The notes below the pieces were generated by a model that was given only the letters and a program-made list of their open reading frames with translations, did no database searches and was not told the origin of the DNA. Positions 44,560 to 55,835 of a stretch of 64,000 nt of DNA are shown piece by piece. The DNA comes from Uranotaenia lowii (lineage: Eukaryota > Arthropoda > Insecta > Diptera > Culicidae), in contig NC_073693.1 of the NCBI RefSeq assembly GCF_029784155.1, forward strand, positions 152,088,843 to 152,152,842. Reading direction: 5' to 3'. Numbering within the stretch: the stretch's first letter is position 1; each line of letters starts with the position of its first letter. The position numbers and the translations under genes were made by a program.

Positions 44560-45080
44560 CCTCCCCTCAATTCGCAAATTGAGTAAGCTGAACAGTTTCG
44601 CGTGCCTCGCCCTTGGTAACGCCTTTACGAACTCATCAGCTGGCTGGTCCTCAGTGGAGATGTGCCGCAAAGATAGCAGACCTCTTCTTACGAACGCATA
44701 CTTCATGTTTAAATGCTTCATCCGCTGATGGGTCCGCGCCTCTTCCAGATACTGGATGTAATGGATGTTGTTCTCCATTAACGTGAAAAGAGTGCATACC
44801 ACACCCAATTCACCAAGAAAGTTTGTTAACCACAAACCTTCCTTGACTGCATAGGCTCCTATCTTAGCTTCGGTCGAAGACAGACTGACCGTCTGCTGAC
44901 TTTTTGTTGACCACGAAATAAAATTCCCGAAAATCATGTAAGCGTAGCCTGATTTACAGATTTCTGATCATCGAAATCATCGGCATATTCCGCATCTGCG
45001 TGTTTCTGCGATATACCAACGCCATAACGATCATACGACGATGGTATCGCAGAACACGCTTCAGGCCTCGCCAATGACTA
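44554..45080 (-). pseudogene. Ty1/copia polyprotein C-terminus (RT end and RNase H)
   Basis: The minus strand reads LKRVLRYHR, ADAEYADDFDDQKSV, then, after a one-base shift, SGYAYMIFGNFISWSTKSQQ, TVSLSSTEAKIGAYAVKEGL, WLTNFLGELG, the decayed ENNIHYIQYLEEARTHQRMK, HLNMKYAFVRRGLLSLRHIS, TEDQPADEFVKALPRARH. These are the D-A-D-Y-A, S-W-S-T-K-Q-T-V-S-L-S-S-T-E-A-E, H-Q-R-M-K-H-I-D and D-F-T-K-L-P landmarks of the copia RNase H. The Glu of the catalytic set is retained in STEAK, although the usual following Tyr region is altered. The rest of pol is absent upstream of 45080. Non-functional. Confidence 0.88.
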
Positions 45081-45084
45081 TTGG

Positions 45085-46230
45085 TCGGGCTAGCCTGGAG
45101 TTTGCTGAGTGCGCTAACGGCTGCTCAGTGATAATCTCACTTTGCACTTGCCCGAGTCTCGTTTTCTTTCGTGGCTGCCATTCCCTTTGTTTGATACACA
45201 CCGTGTAAATGTACTACCCTGGAATTGATGAGTGAGGATTTGATTATTTCGTAAGATGGACTGAAGAGAGAGGAAAAGCGATAGCTAGTACTTACGAGCC
45301 ACCCGACGACGACCTATTGTTGTCCAGCCAACCTGCTCGTGATCTCCAGCTGCCACCCGAGTCTGGAGCCAATTGGTTTGTGCGCGAATGCCGATCTGGC
45401 TAGATTTTTATATATAAGTTTTTATAAATTGTAAAAATTGAGCGAAAAGTAAAAGTTTTCAGTTGCATGAAATTGCATGCCTTTTTTAATACGAGGGATC
45501 AAAAAACCCTCCCGGAATTCCCCAAAATTTAAATCGGGAAAGTACGATATCATGCGGTGGCAAACGACTAGGAACTCCACCATTGTTCTTTTTGCCTGCG
45601 GTTTTGGTTGGGGCATTCCGAGCCAAACGGACAACGACGAACGTTGGGATAGGACGAGTACGCTATCGAAGGAACCAACCCAGGTAATTGGTCCTATTCC
45701 CAACCACCCTTGTCGATGATTCTTCCGCAGTACCACCAGCAGTACTCCTGGCTCTTCAGCTTGCTGAGCATGAGTCCAATCTGGCTCAGATGCGTTGATG
45801 AAGTTGCTGGCAACTAAGCGTCACCCAAAACATTTTCTCCAAAGCCACAGAAAAATGGTAGTGTAGGCTTGGATAAACTCACGCGTCCTTATCGCAGCGT
45901 AGCTCCACATCACGAGAGAAACCCTATCTTTAAGCAGCCTTTTCCAACTTTCAACCCGGGCTTATCCTTCATCTTCAGCATTCGGTCCTGACCAACCCTG
46001 GTTGCAGAACCCCAGAGTTTTCCTGCCGGTCATAGGAAATGAACACACGCTGTTAATCGCAGAAAATCCAAACTGCAGTGGCACCTTTTGGCCGTCCCGG
46101 AGTATCTCGTGACCTCTAACCACAACGTGGCTCGTGACGTCACCGAGAGTAACCCCCTCAATTCGTGATCCTCCTCGGACTCTGGCGGTACCTCCTGGCT
46201 AGACCATGGACTTTTGGCGGCCTGGCCTCT
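45085..46230. other. GC-richer block, unrecognised
   Basis: The stretch 45440-46230 has coding-like composition on the minus strand, with pieces such as CHCSLDFLRLTACVHF and VLRKNHRQGWLGIGPITWVG separated by stops. It resembles decayed transposon coding sequence, but no diagnostic motif was found. 45100-45420 is unassigned. Confidence 0.3.
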
Positions 46231-46244
46231 GCCTCTGTTGTTGT

Positions 46245-46680
46245 TTTTTTTTTTCTTATTTATATTACACTTTTATTATATTTATGTCATAGCTTTGTCA
46301 TATTTTTATCACATTTGTCATATTTTCCATAATGTTGTCTAATATTCGTCAAAGTATTTTTTTTAGATTTGTCATTATAGTAATTTTTTTATTATTTAGT
46401 CATATTTTTTTAAAGTTTGGTCAGATTTGTTCTATTTTGGTCAATTTTCAGGCATCTGTCATACTTTTATTATTATTTTTTGTATTTTGGTCATGGCTTT
46501 GCTATTTTATTGTCAAATGTGACAAATTTCTTTTTATTTTTATCATATTTATGTCATATTTTTATCACCTTTGCCATATTTTTCTCATTGTTTTTTTCAG
46601 AGTTTCGTAATTTTTGTTGTCATACTATTGTTAATTTTTTCATAATTTTGTTATATTGATGTCATAGTTTCGAGAGATTT
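46245..46680 (+). repeat. diverged TTTGTCATAT-type simple repeat
   Basis: Some 430 bp are built from loosely repeated TTGTCATATTTTTATCA and TTTGGTCA motifs. The plus-strand reading frames here are by-products of T-rich repeats and are not genes. Confidence 0.7.
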
Positions 46681-46714
46681 TTTACTCCAATTTTCAGACA
46701 TTTACATTTTTTAA

Positions 46715-46930
46715 AAGTTGAGCAGATGTCGCCATATTGGATTTTGAGATGACGTATCATAGCGTCAGACAGCGAAATTCGACTTGTACCTTTCATCCAT
46801 ATTGTGGGTGTTGTATGTGATTTTCAGTCATTTTAACAATTTGAAGTTAGACGGAAGCCGCCATCTTGGATTTGGACGTCAAAAATTTATTTTCCGACGT
46901 CCTCATTAAGTTCAGGCAGCGAGTATTCAT
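46715..46930 (+). repeat. two diverged units with CGCCAT(A/C)TTGGATTT
   Basis: GTCGCCATATTGGATTTTGA at 46728 and GCCGCCATCTTGGATTTGGA at 46857 head two units about 130 bp apart, each followed by a GACGT-containing stretch. Similar units are common in insect genomes, but the family is not identified here. Confidence 0.55.
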
Positions 46931-47737
46931 TTCCTTAATATTCCTTTTTATAATTTCAGAAGTCCTGGAGCTCGCAAGGTTTTTTTAAAGCGGTTTTACA
47001 AAATTAGCGTAGATTTTCCAAATTAACGCGGATTATTTTTTACGCGGTACGGATCCCCCGCTCACACTTTGATTCCGCAAATCAATTTGCAAAGATTTTT
47101 TCACGAGTGATTAATTTCTGCAAAACAAGATTCGAAATACTTATTTTTGAGGTTTAAGTGTTAAAAGCGATTTAAAATATAAAAACTTTCGAAGTGTCGG
47201 AATGCCGGAAGTGTCGAATTGTCTTTAAGTGTGATCAAGTTGTCGAGATCGAGAGCTACAGCATCCTTCGGCATAATGAAAAATCGACCATCGTTTTCCT
47301 TATATGCTGTACAGCACGGAAACTGGCCCAGAGACGATGGGATAGTGGTATTTGGTGAGTCCGTTCCATGATAATTATTTAAAGTAAATCAGGTTATATC
47401 TAATTTTGGATAAATTCAAGTATCTTCGATTTTCGAGAATAGATTGCGAAAAATCAATTGCAAATTTCAGATTGTCCTGGTGCATCTTTTGGTTTTCCGA
47501 ATCGTGATCCGTTGGACTGATTCGTTTCGAGCACAGGAAATTGAGGTCTGTGACACAAAATATCTACCAAATCAATTTAAAATAAATAATCATCTTTAAA
47601 CGGTAATCGCAAACATTAGTTGTCTTCGTTGATATTCGTTGTAAAATTTGGTTCTTTGTAAATTCCCCACGCTTGTTTTTCGGTTAAATGTTGCCTCTTT
47701 CTAACATGCCTCGACTTTTTTGCTTATTAATTTACTA
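46931..47737. other. non-coding stretch, nothing recognised
   Basis: No gene, RNA or repeat end was found. A GAGCGGGGGATCCGTACCGC patch on the minus strand near 47060 stands out in AT-rich DNA. Confidence 0.4.
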
Positions 47738-49673
47738 GCTGACCCGTTGTGCTTTGCTACACCTTCCGGAAATGAATGTAATTTGTAAAAATTTATTCAA
47801 ATTTAGATTTTAGGGAGCATTTTTTTAAAGTCAAAGCTCATCACACTTCAGAACCAACAACTTTGAAATGAGAGCTGCAGCTGCAGTTCTGAATTGCAAT
47901 TCGAAGATGTTATATATTATTTACTGAAACATGATCTCTAAACTCGTTTTTCAAGATCTGAAATTTGTACTCTGTACCCAAAAAAAACCTTTTTAAATAT
48001 GGTCCCTTCTTTGAAAAGCTCTTTATCTTAAATTTACATGGGAGCTCTCCCATCTTTTTCAGTTTTTTTCCTCACTGCTTGAAGAATTAAACCGGCTCGA
48101 TACCCAAACAGCACTTATCATGGTAATGAAAAATATATTAAATTAGTTATGTATAAATACAGTTCAAATTTCTTTTTTTTAAATAAATTTACTACGGTAA
48201 AAATAAAAATATTTAAAAAAAAAATATCAGTTGCACCACTAAATAAGTTCTCAGCGTTTTTTTATATTTTCTCTTTGAAATTCAAATATTCAAAAATGTT
48301 GGCAAAAACAAATTTCTAAGTTTACATTTGTCCCGTATATTGGGGCAAGTGTCAATGCAAAGCTTATTTACAGATGCGTCAGAGTAATGGCTTTAAAATG
48401 GATTTAATACGAATTCCTGCTTTTTGTTCTATCAAGTTTCACTGATATATCTGCAGTATCCCTGCAATATAAATTAATGTTTGTTACTCAACTTTTAACG
48501 AATGCTGTTCAAAGGGAATGACCTTCATTTACAAAGAAATTTAAGAATTTTCAATATCCGCTTCAGTTTCAACATCCGGAATACCCCTTCTGGTTTTTCC
48601 AACATATTGAATCATTTTGAAGATGAATTTCTCAAAAGTTCGACGTTTGCTCTTGCCCCACCTTGTAAGTTGACAGAAGGGAATATTGTTTTTAACACTT
48701 TAAGGGTATACTAAAAATTTCTGTTAAAAATTTTGCGTCCATTTGAATATCAGTTCTAAAGTCTCACTTTTCAAAAACGAAGCGGATCAAAAAACTCTAT
48801 TTTGCAGCCATGTAACACAAAAACACTTTTCATGTTAAGTACGTACTTGAATTGGTATGTAAGCAAAAAGTACGATGGTTATTTCAGAATTATTTAAAAT
48901 AAAAAGCTCGCATTTTCATTTCTAAATTCGTTTCAGTTGTGTATTTCGGCCGAAGTAACAATTTCTAGAAGAAAATATAATTTTAATTTTTTTTTAACAG
49001 AAAAAGTTGAACGTTTGAACATGTTCTAATGTTCCTTGAATGAAAAGTCGAATGCTACCTACATTAACACGAACTAAATATGGAAGTATTTTTGCAAATC
49101 TTTCAATTGGTTTTGATTCGATTGATAAAATACCAATCCGTGTCACATTTAGGCGTCAAATAAGCAAGAAAAAAACACATCTAGGTTGCATATCGCCCCC
49201 ACGTGTTTGAGAAACAGGCGCCTTATTGTTAAATTTTCCAGCAATCAATGAACAGTGTGCTTTGGTTACTATCCTCTTGCGACGACGTTTGCTCGCCCAT
49301 GGACGAAAAACAATCCCCAGGTTGAGAAATACGCGCCAAAATATTTTTACTGATCAGTATGCTATGCCTGGGTTGCTTTCCTTTTGCGACGCTGGCTCGC
49401 GACGCCTCGACCATAGAGACGAAAAACAAACCACCCAAAGGAAAAAAAAAATCTCAAGAAAATGGATGTCATGACTTTAATTTGTTTCGAAAAACTACAA
49501 ATTTTGTATGGAAGCCCCCCCTCCCTTAAGTCGGATGGAGTTTTGACTATTACAGAAACCATCCCCGGCCTCAAAAACCCTCAGATGCCAGTTTTGACGA
49601 CGATCGGTTCAGTAGTTTCCGAGTCTATAGGGAACAGACAGACAGACAAACATTCATTTTTATATATATAGAT
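47738..49673. mobile_element. unclassified 1.9 kb repeat with conserved ends
   Basis: It starts CTAGCTGACCCGTTGTGCTT and ends ACATTCATTTTTATATATA plus TAGAT, preceded by a run of GACAGACAGACAAA. From established knowledge, sequences with this start and this end recur widely in insect genomes. The last 120 bp (CAGTAGTTTCCGAGTCTATA) share a layout with 57040-57190. Internally two roughly 65-bp stretches near 49262-49320 and 49370-49430 are near-duplicates (TTGCGACG, GACGAAAAACAA). No coding frame. Class unknown. Confidence 0.5.
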
Positions 49674-50560
49674 GAGTCGTTTTTTAAAAAGATTTTTTTT
49701 TCTTTTAAATCAGTTGGGGCTAACATTTTGAATGAGATTTTTCTTGAAAGCTCAATTTTGTCAAATCATGTCTTACAATTCTTCTTCAGATAAATAAAAA
49801 AAATCTTCAGAGCATATCTTAAATGCACGAGAGACGCCGTACATTATAGATTTTTGTGTTCATACAGTGAAAATTTAAATGAAATACAATAACATCAAGA
49901 ATTGAAAGCTGATTGTTTGTCGCAATATTTCATGGTTATATAATAGTTAAATTAAAATGAATGGATAAATTTTTAAATAAAACCTTTCAAGCTCTATACA
50001 GAACTCTAAAGGTGTCATGTTCTTCTAATGTTTCCCACTTCTCTTTTTTACTTTCAACAGCGAGTAAAGGGGCTTTATCCTTGGTCGATGACCAGAAATG
50101 ATCGTACACTGAAATCCAAAACTGTTCAACAGAGAAAAGTTTAGCTTTGAATTCAAATCCTTTGATTTATAAAATTATACTCTTCACTTTGATTATACAC
50201 TCAGCTTTTGTGATTTCTGTGTACAAAATTAATCATTTCCAGCCGTTAAAGATGGTCCCAGTGATTCGTGAAGTTACTTTACATAACGAATGGTTTCTTC
50301 ATCAAGGAGCATTTTTATTAGCGTCCAACGATATTGCCCATTTGAAACGTATGGTACTGGTGGTCCACGTTTCTTCCTGTTCCTGTGTTTCAGATGTCTC
50401 TGCGTTCTCTGCTCCATGGTAGGCCCAACCACTTTATGTTTTTGATTATTTTAATGTTTTTATGTCAAAATAATTAAAAACATGAACAAAGACAAGAAGA
50501 ATAATAAGTCACTTTTATTATTCTCTGGAACTCAGACATAAGTTCTGGCTGTGGAAGTAC
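49674..50560. other. non-coding stretch, nothing recognised
   Basis: AT-rich. One plus-strand frame (50147-50422) begins MNSNPLIYKIILFTLIIHSA, a signal-peptide-like start, but it has no family signature and no supporting context. Confidence 0.3.
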
Positions 50561-50562
50561 GA

Positions 50563-50592
50563 TTAGTGATTAGTGATTAGTGAGTGATTATT
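50563..50592 (+). repeat. short GATTAGTGA tandem repeat
   Basis: Three to four copies of GATTAGTG(A), the last one shortened. Confidence 0.8.
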
Positions 50593-50744
50593 TTTTGCAA
50601 AACACCGAAACTTTTTTTTCAGTGTTGAATCGCTTTGCAATCCTCGTGCACTGTGGCCGGCCTTCTAAAACGAACTTGCGAAATTCATCCGATGTATGAA
50701 TATTTCGCTTCACAGTGCGCATCGCGCTCACCCTATTCGTACCC

Positions 50745-52225
50745 TCAGGCTTTTTTTTCTCAGATTTAAGCTTTCATCTGCTATGCCGTCAAAGCTAAAA
50801 ATGCTCGAATCTGAGGGAAAAAAGCTTTAAAACGAGATTCACAAGCACTCAGCAAATAGATGTTGAAAAGAAAAGACATACACCGTCTTAGCCGATTTAG
50901 ACTTTACAGACTGAATACATGACGTGGACAGCTTAAGATTAACACATTTAACATCCAGTACCGAGATAGGAATCGAACCCATGCCATCAAAGGACCAGCG
51001 ATTACCGTCTTTCCACGCTAACCAGTCGACCACCGAGACGTACAAAAATTTGTTGTTGGTCAAACGATTCATAGAGAAGCCATATCCCGGCAACGATATC
51101 CCTGTGGAGCACATCTCTCAGATTTAAGATTTTTTCCTCAGATTTAAGCTTATTTCCCTGATTTGAGTTTTGATCACCTATGCTCTCAAGGCAAAAAAAA
51201 CTTAACTCTGAGGGGAAAAAGCTTAAAAACGAGATTCACCAACAATTACTTAGAAGATGTTGGTCACACGAAACATAGACAAATCCTGTATCGCTGCCGG
51301 GATCTGAAAGAAACCGTGTAGCATTCAGACAGGCCCGGCAACGATATACAATCCGTGTTGAGCACATCTCTCAGATTTAAGCTTTTTCGTCAAATTAAAG
51401 CTTTTTTCTTCAGATTTGAGCTTTCATCTCCTATGCTCTCAAGGCAAAAAAGCTTAAATCTGAGGAAAAAAATGCGTAAAACCGAGATTCACCAACACTT
51501 ATTAAAATGATGTTGGTCACACGATACACAGACAAATCTTGTATCGTTGCCGGGACAGATCCTGGTAACGTTATACAAACCGTATAAAGCACATCTCTCA
51601 GATTTAAGCTTTTTTTTGATAGATTTAAGCTTTTTTCCTCAGATTTAAGCTTTCATCTCCTATGCTCTCAAGGCAAAAAAAAGCTTAAATCTGAAGAAAA
51701 AAAGCTTAAAAACGAGATTCACCAGCACTTATTTAAAAGATGTTGGTCACACGATGCATAATCAAATCCTGTATCGTTGCCGGGGCCTGAATTCAGACCC
51801 CTGCAGTGATCACTTCCCGGCAATGTTACTCAAACCGTGTGGAGCACATCTCTCAGATTTCCCCTTTTTTCCCCTCGTTTTGACAGATTTAAGCTTTTTT
51901 CCTCCGATTTAAGCTTTCGTCTCCTATCCTCTCTAGGCAAAAAAGCTTAAATCTGAGGAAAAAAAGCTTAAAAACGAGATTCACGAGCACATGTTTAAAA
52001 GATGTTGATCACACGATACATAGACAAATCGTGTAACGTTGCAGGGATCTGGCAGTGATACAGGATTTGTCTATGTATCGTATGACCAACATCTTTTAGC
52101 TAAGTGTTGGTGAATCTAATTTTTAAGTCCTTTCTTCTCAGAATTAAGCTTTTTTTTGCCTTGAGAGCATAGAGGATGAAAACTCATATCTGAGAAAAAT
52201 CTGAGAGATGTGATCCACACGGATA
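50745..52225. repeat. tandem foldback array of about 250-bp units
   Basis: Direct units start at CACATCTCTCAGATTT near 51112, 51363, 51591 and 51846 (spacing about 251, 228 and 255 bp), with a degenerate unit from 50745. Each unit has an internal inverted pair: TCAGATTTAAGCTTT and, about 50 bp later, AAAGCTTAAATCTGAGG. Then come a GAGATTCACCA(A/G)CAC block, GATGTTGGTCACACGAT and GTATCGTTGCCGGG. The last unit is followed by an inverted copy (52053-52225), giving a large hairpin with about 170-bp arms whose tip lies near 52045. The first unit has been split by a SINE-like insertion. Probably foldback or MITE-derived. Confidence 0.85.
50955..51040 (-). mobile_element. tRNA-like SINE head, second family, copy 2
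   Basis: On the minus strand, GTCTCGGTGGTCGACTGGTT (A-box region) is followed by GACGGTAATCGC and by GGGTTCGATTCCTATCTCGG with a perfect B box GGTTCGATTCC. It is clearly related to 43277-43378 through GGTGGTCGA, GGTTA and GGTAATCGC. It sits between the first, degenerate unit of the foldback array and the next. Confidence 0.65.
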
Positions 52226-52229
52226 CAAA

Positions 52230-54020
52230 CTACATACTTTGTTAACGTTACTTATAAATTCTTGTTTTGTAGAATCGTCTGAGGTTTGCCTTTTCACGTG
52301 AATGTGCGTTGGGCAGATCAAATACCGATCGGATTAAGAACAGAGGCCCTAAATATAAGTTTAGCAACATTTTTTCTGAATTGTGGATCATCAATTTATA
52401 TGTAAAAGAAAGACAAAAAAAGGAAATAAATGGAACTTGTAGAACTTGGTTTTTAAGACTGAACTTTAATTTAATGATCAGATCATTTTTCGTAGCGAAA
52501 TCATTTAGATGTACAAAACTATAATAGGCATTCTTTTCAATACATATTCATAAACTTAACTAGATTAATACTAATCACTACAAACATTCTAAATGATTCC
52601 TGGGAAGAATATCCAAAAGATATAAATCGGTAGGAGACGGTAGCTCAAGCGAGAAACCATTCACCGATTGACTGAATATTTATGATCCAATGAAAAGTGA
52701 CGCGCAGCCTGCCAAAATAAACTAAAACAAAACAGAAACTACAAATGGCTAGGAAGGCGGCAATTAGGATTTAATCAAAACATTTACGATCGCCAAACCC
52801 GCAAACCCTCTGCTGGGGTGGAGAACCTCTAATGAGTCGAGCAAAGCGAAGCGAAAAGACACGCCAACCAGCTACCAGAAAAATGCAGCTCACTTTAATG
52901 GTCAAGTACAATCTGACCGGTGCGCAATGGCCGGTTCGAAGAGCAAGCTGTCACGCCACCTGTCAGGAGGTTCTGGCCCCATAAACAAAAATTTAAAGTC
53001 GCCTTCCACGACATGACACCCACAATCTACATTCCTCGAAGCCATAGCTGAAAAATTGATCGCCCTGAACAATCTCTTGGGTAACTTGTAAAACAAAATC
53101 AGAACATGACCAGTCGGAAGTTAAGCCGATATTATATTCCACGTGTTAGACGTATGTAGATTTTCCGGCATTCTTGACATTCATCACGCAAAGCAATTTA
53201 AATATGAAGTTTTTACTTGAAAATAATCTCAAGTTCACATACAGTTCTATTATGGCCTATTCAATTTTCACATTAATATATTTCATTTCTCTTAAGCTAT
53301 TGTAATAAAATTCAATGGAAACATCCTCCAATAAGCTTCAATTTTTCGACAAACCATCGATGGAAATCTAAAAATACCACAAAAGTCATAAAAAGAAACA
53401 AATCACGTGAGCCATTCGGTCAATTCGCTATTAAAGTTCCAAACGCCTTAGGAGGATTGGAATTGTGACTGACCTCATCGCGGAAATGCACTTGAAGGAA
53501 ACTGGTGGACCATGGCAAGAGTTTCACCATTCATCTGTGTTCTATGCTACAAAGTCTCCTCGGGCCAACAATCTCTGCTGCTGCTAATGAAACCCAATCA
53601 AAGCCGGCAAGCCAATAAACCCGCCAATTAGAAATTGCCACAGTTCTGGCTCATTTGAGCGATGTAACTAAGCAGCTGACTTATTGCGGCTATGCATCGG
53701 TGTGCAGTGCATCTATCAACTCAATCGAGAATCGATGTATGAGTCCGGCTTAGTAACGGATAGCTAGTTCCGTTCTGATGTATGAGTATTGGGTCTAATT
53801 TCCTCCTAGGTATTTCTGGAGGCGCTTAGCTGCGTGGATCTATTTTCCGGCTTTAAACGGATGACTTTATGCATTAGGCTCGGAAAATATGAAAAAATTG
53901 AGACTGTATTCAGCAACATTAATCAAATAGTTATAGGTTCATAGTTCATAGTATCCAATACGTCACCTTATCCTTGTCATAGGCGTGTAATAATTTATGT
54001 AAAAGTGACAATATTTTTTA
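52230..54020. other. non-coding stretch, nothing recognised
   Basis: Partly GC-richer (52620-53060, 53400-53780) and unique in appearance, with no gene recognised. It could hold host regulatory DNA. Confidence 0.35.
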
Positions 54021-54027
54021 TACTTAC

Positions 54028-54839
54028 CACAGAGAACAGACGTACAAGCTCGAACAAAAAATCGTCAAAAAAGTGTGTAAAATTTCAAATGCTATCACCC
54101 AAAAAATACGTTGGAAATTGACTACAAACAGTGCCATCTATTGCGCCGTTCAAAAGTTACAAATCAACTTTAAAGTGCCCAGTTTTCAAAAAGGTGTAAT
54201 CGTATATGAACTCACAAAAAATGAATCCAATGTTTCAGTAAAATGGACGGCTTTAATGTATTGCCAAATAAATTAAAACAGAGTTACTTTTAACTGGGCG
54301 AAATTTCACTTTCTTTATTTTTGCACTACTATGACAGTTAAGATAACTAACAGCTTCGGTTAAGTTTACGCACTTCTTGAACAGTAATTTATGTAAGAAA
54401 ATGCATCACCTATGTCCAGTCAAATACAAGAACATTCTTGGCGATCAGTCTTGTCCAGCAGTGTTGATTCTAGGCATTTCAAAGTGGGTTACTTCCACAT
54501 ATCACTTTAGCATCCAGCTGTTTAAAACTATGTATTTCTAACAAATTTGAAGGAAAAAGATAATATCTAACTCTTATGATTTTTTTTTCATGCAACATGG
54601 TGAACGTTTGTTCATCAAGTTTCGAACGAAACTTCAACAGCGATTTTCTTGAAGCATGCTAAGCAGCACATACGACCTATAAAAAACTGACTGAAACTTA
54701 GTCAGCTTTGTATTGACAGTTCTCTTTGGTGTGTTTGGAGACATCTGGTGGCCCAGCCAAAAGACAAAAATTGGTTCAAAAAGGGTGTTGGGATTTTTAC
54801 ACAACTTTCGTGGGCTAGCTTGTATGTCTGTTCTCTGTG
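54028..54839. mobile_element. MITE with CACAGAGAACAGAC ends and 7-bp duplication
   Basis: The 812-bp element begins CACAGAGAACAGACGTACAA and, inverted, CACAGAGAACAGACATACAA. The match continues through GCT(C/A)G, giving about 26 bp with few mismatches. The direct 7-mer TACTTAC flanks both sides (54021-54027 and 54840-54846). It is non-coding. The duplication length (7, or 8 with one mismatch) does not settle the superfamily. Confidence 0.85.
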
Positions 54840-54846
54840 TACTTAC

Positions 54847-55644
54847 TTCAATCAAACAATGAACTGCGTAATCTTAACAAAGACTCGTATTTAACGACTC
54901 GAAACAGTTTTGAAGAGTGACGTTCAGACTACCCCATTCCCTTCTGGCTGGATATTGAAAAAGTCAATAATAATGCTTTAAAATTCATTTTAAATTCGGC
55001 ATGAACAGCATCCTAATAATCATAAGTTCATAGGTTAAAAAAATAAATAAAAATGCTTTGTTCGGTGGATCATTTAACTCGCCAGATCAACTTTCGAGGC
55101 ACTTTTTGGTCATTTTTGTATGACCATTTATTGTTGGCACTATCACTTTAAACCAACTACACTGACAAAATTAACTAGCAAAATTGCAAGCGCTCCGATT
55201 TATATTTGATGATAGACAATGTAGTAGTGAGTGCCCGTCTTGACCCATCTTGGGAGGCTCATTTTGCCCCATATTGGTGAGTTATTTAAAAAACCGGGTT
55301 CAACACTAAAGAAAAAATCTTCATTTCAATCAATGAAAACTTTGACGATCATTCATGTTCTCGGTGGCAGATTTAAGATCATAAAAAAGTATTTTCTGGG
55401 ATTCGAGAATTTTTTTTTTTTTGCTTACATTCGATTCTGAGAACTTAGTTGATTTTTTAAATATATTTCCGCGTTTTTGTAGAAGAGATAGCAGTTTTAT
55501 GGTAAAACAGATACTGTAAGAACCACAGAAGATTATCATGAAAATAATAATATATGAAAATATGAACTTCTATAGAAAAGAGGGGTGCCCATATAACCCG
55601 CATACTCGTTATTCTCTCATTAACTTTTATCAAGGTGAAATTCC
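54847..55644. other. non-coding stretch, nothing firm
   Basis: AT-rich. The strings GTCTTGACCCATCTTGGG and TTTTGCCCCATATTGG (55237-55280) resemble MITE termini of the 'TGCCCC' kind, but no partner end was found. Confidence 0.4.
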
Positions 55645-55646
55645 TA

Positions 55647-55775
55647 CATCCAGATAGGAGGTTGCTAAAATGCCATGCCGATCGGAGCTATCTATATGCC
55701 TGAAATGTCCTGTAAAGTGTACTGTGCCTAAGATGATATGATTGAAAAAAATACTACTGGTATGAAGACACGAGT
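55647..55775 (+). mobile_element. element E-family fragment
   Basis: From the TA at 55645-55646 the sequence CATCCAGATAGGAGGTTGC matches the reverse complement of 7848 downward (CACCCATAGAAGAGGTTGC), continuing through GTGCCTAAGATGATATG. About 75 per cent identical by eye over about 120 bp. It ends before family D copy 3 begins. The other end of the element is missing. Confidence 0.65.
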
Positions 55776-55835
55776 TCCCGTGCGAACTTTGATTTCGATA
55801 CATCGAGGGATTCATTTAGAAGAAAAATTTGAATA

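Noticed and set aside
46332..46659. Two overlapping hydrophobic plus-strand frames resembling membrane proteins
   Set aside because: Phe, Ile and Leu codons come from T-rich simple repeats; the same region reads hydrophobic in two phases.
50147..50422. Possible secreted peptide with signal-like N-terminus
   Set aside because: A hydrophobic start is common by chance in AT-rich DNA; no cleavage context, cysteine pattern or upstream signal distinguishes it.
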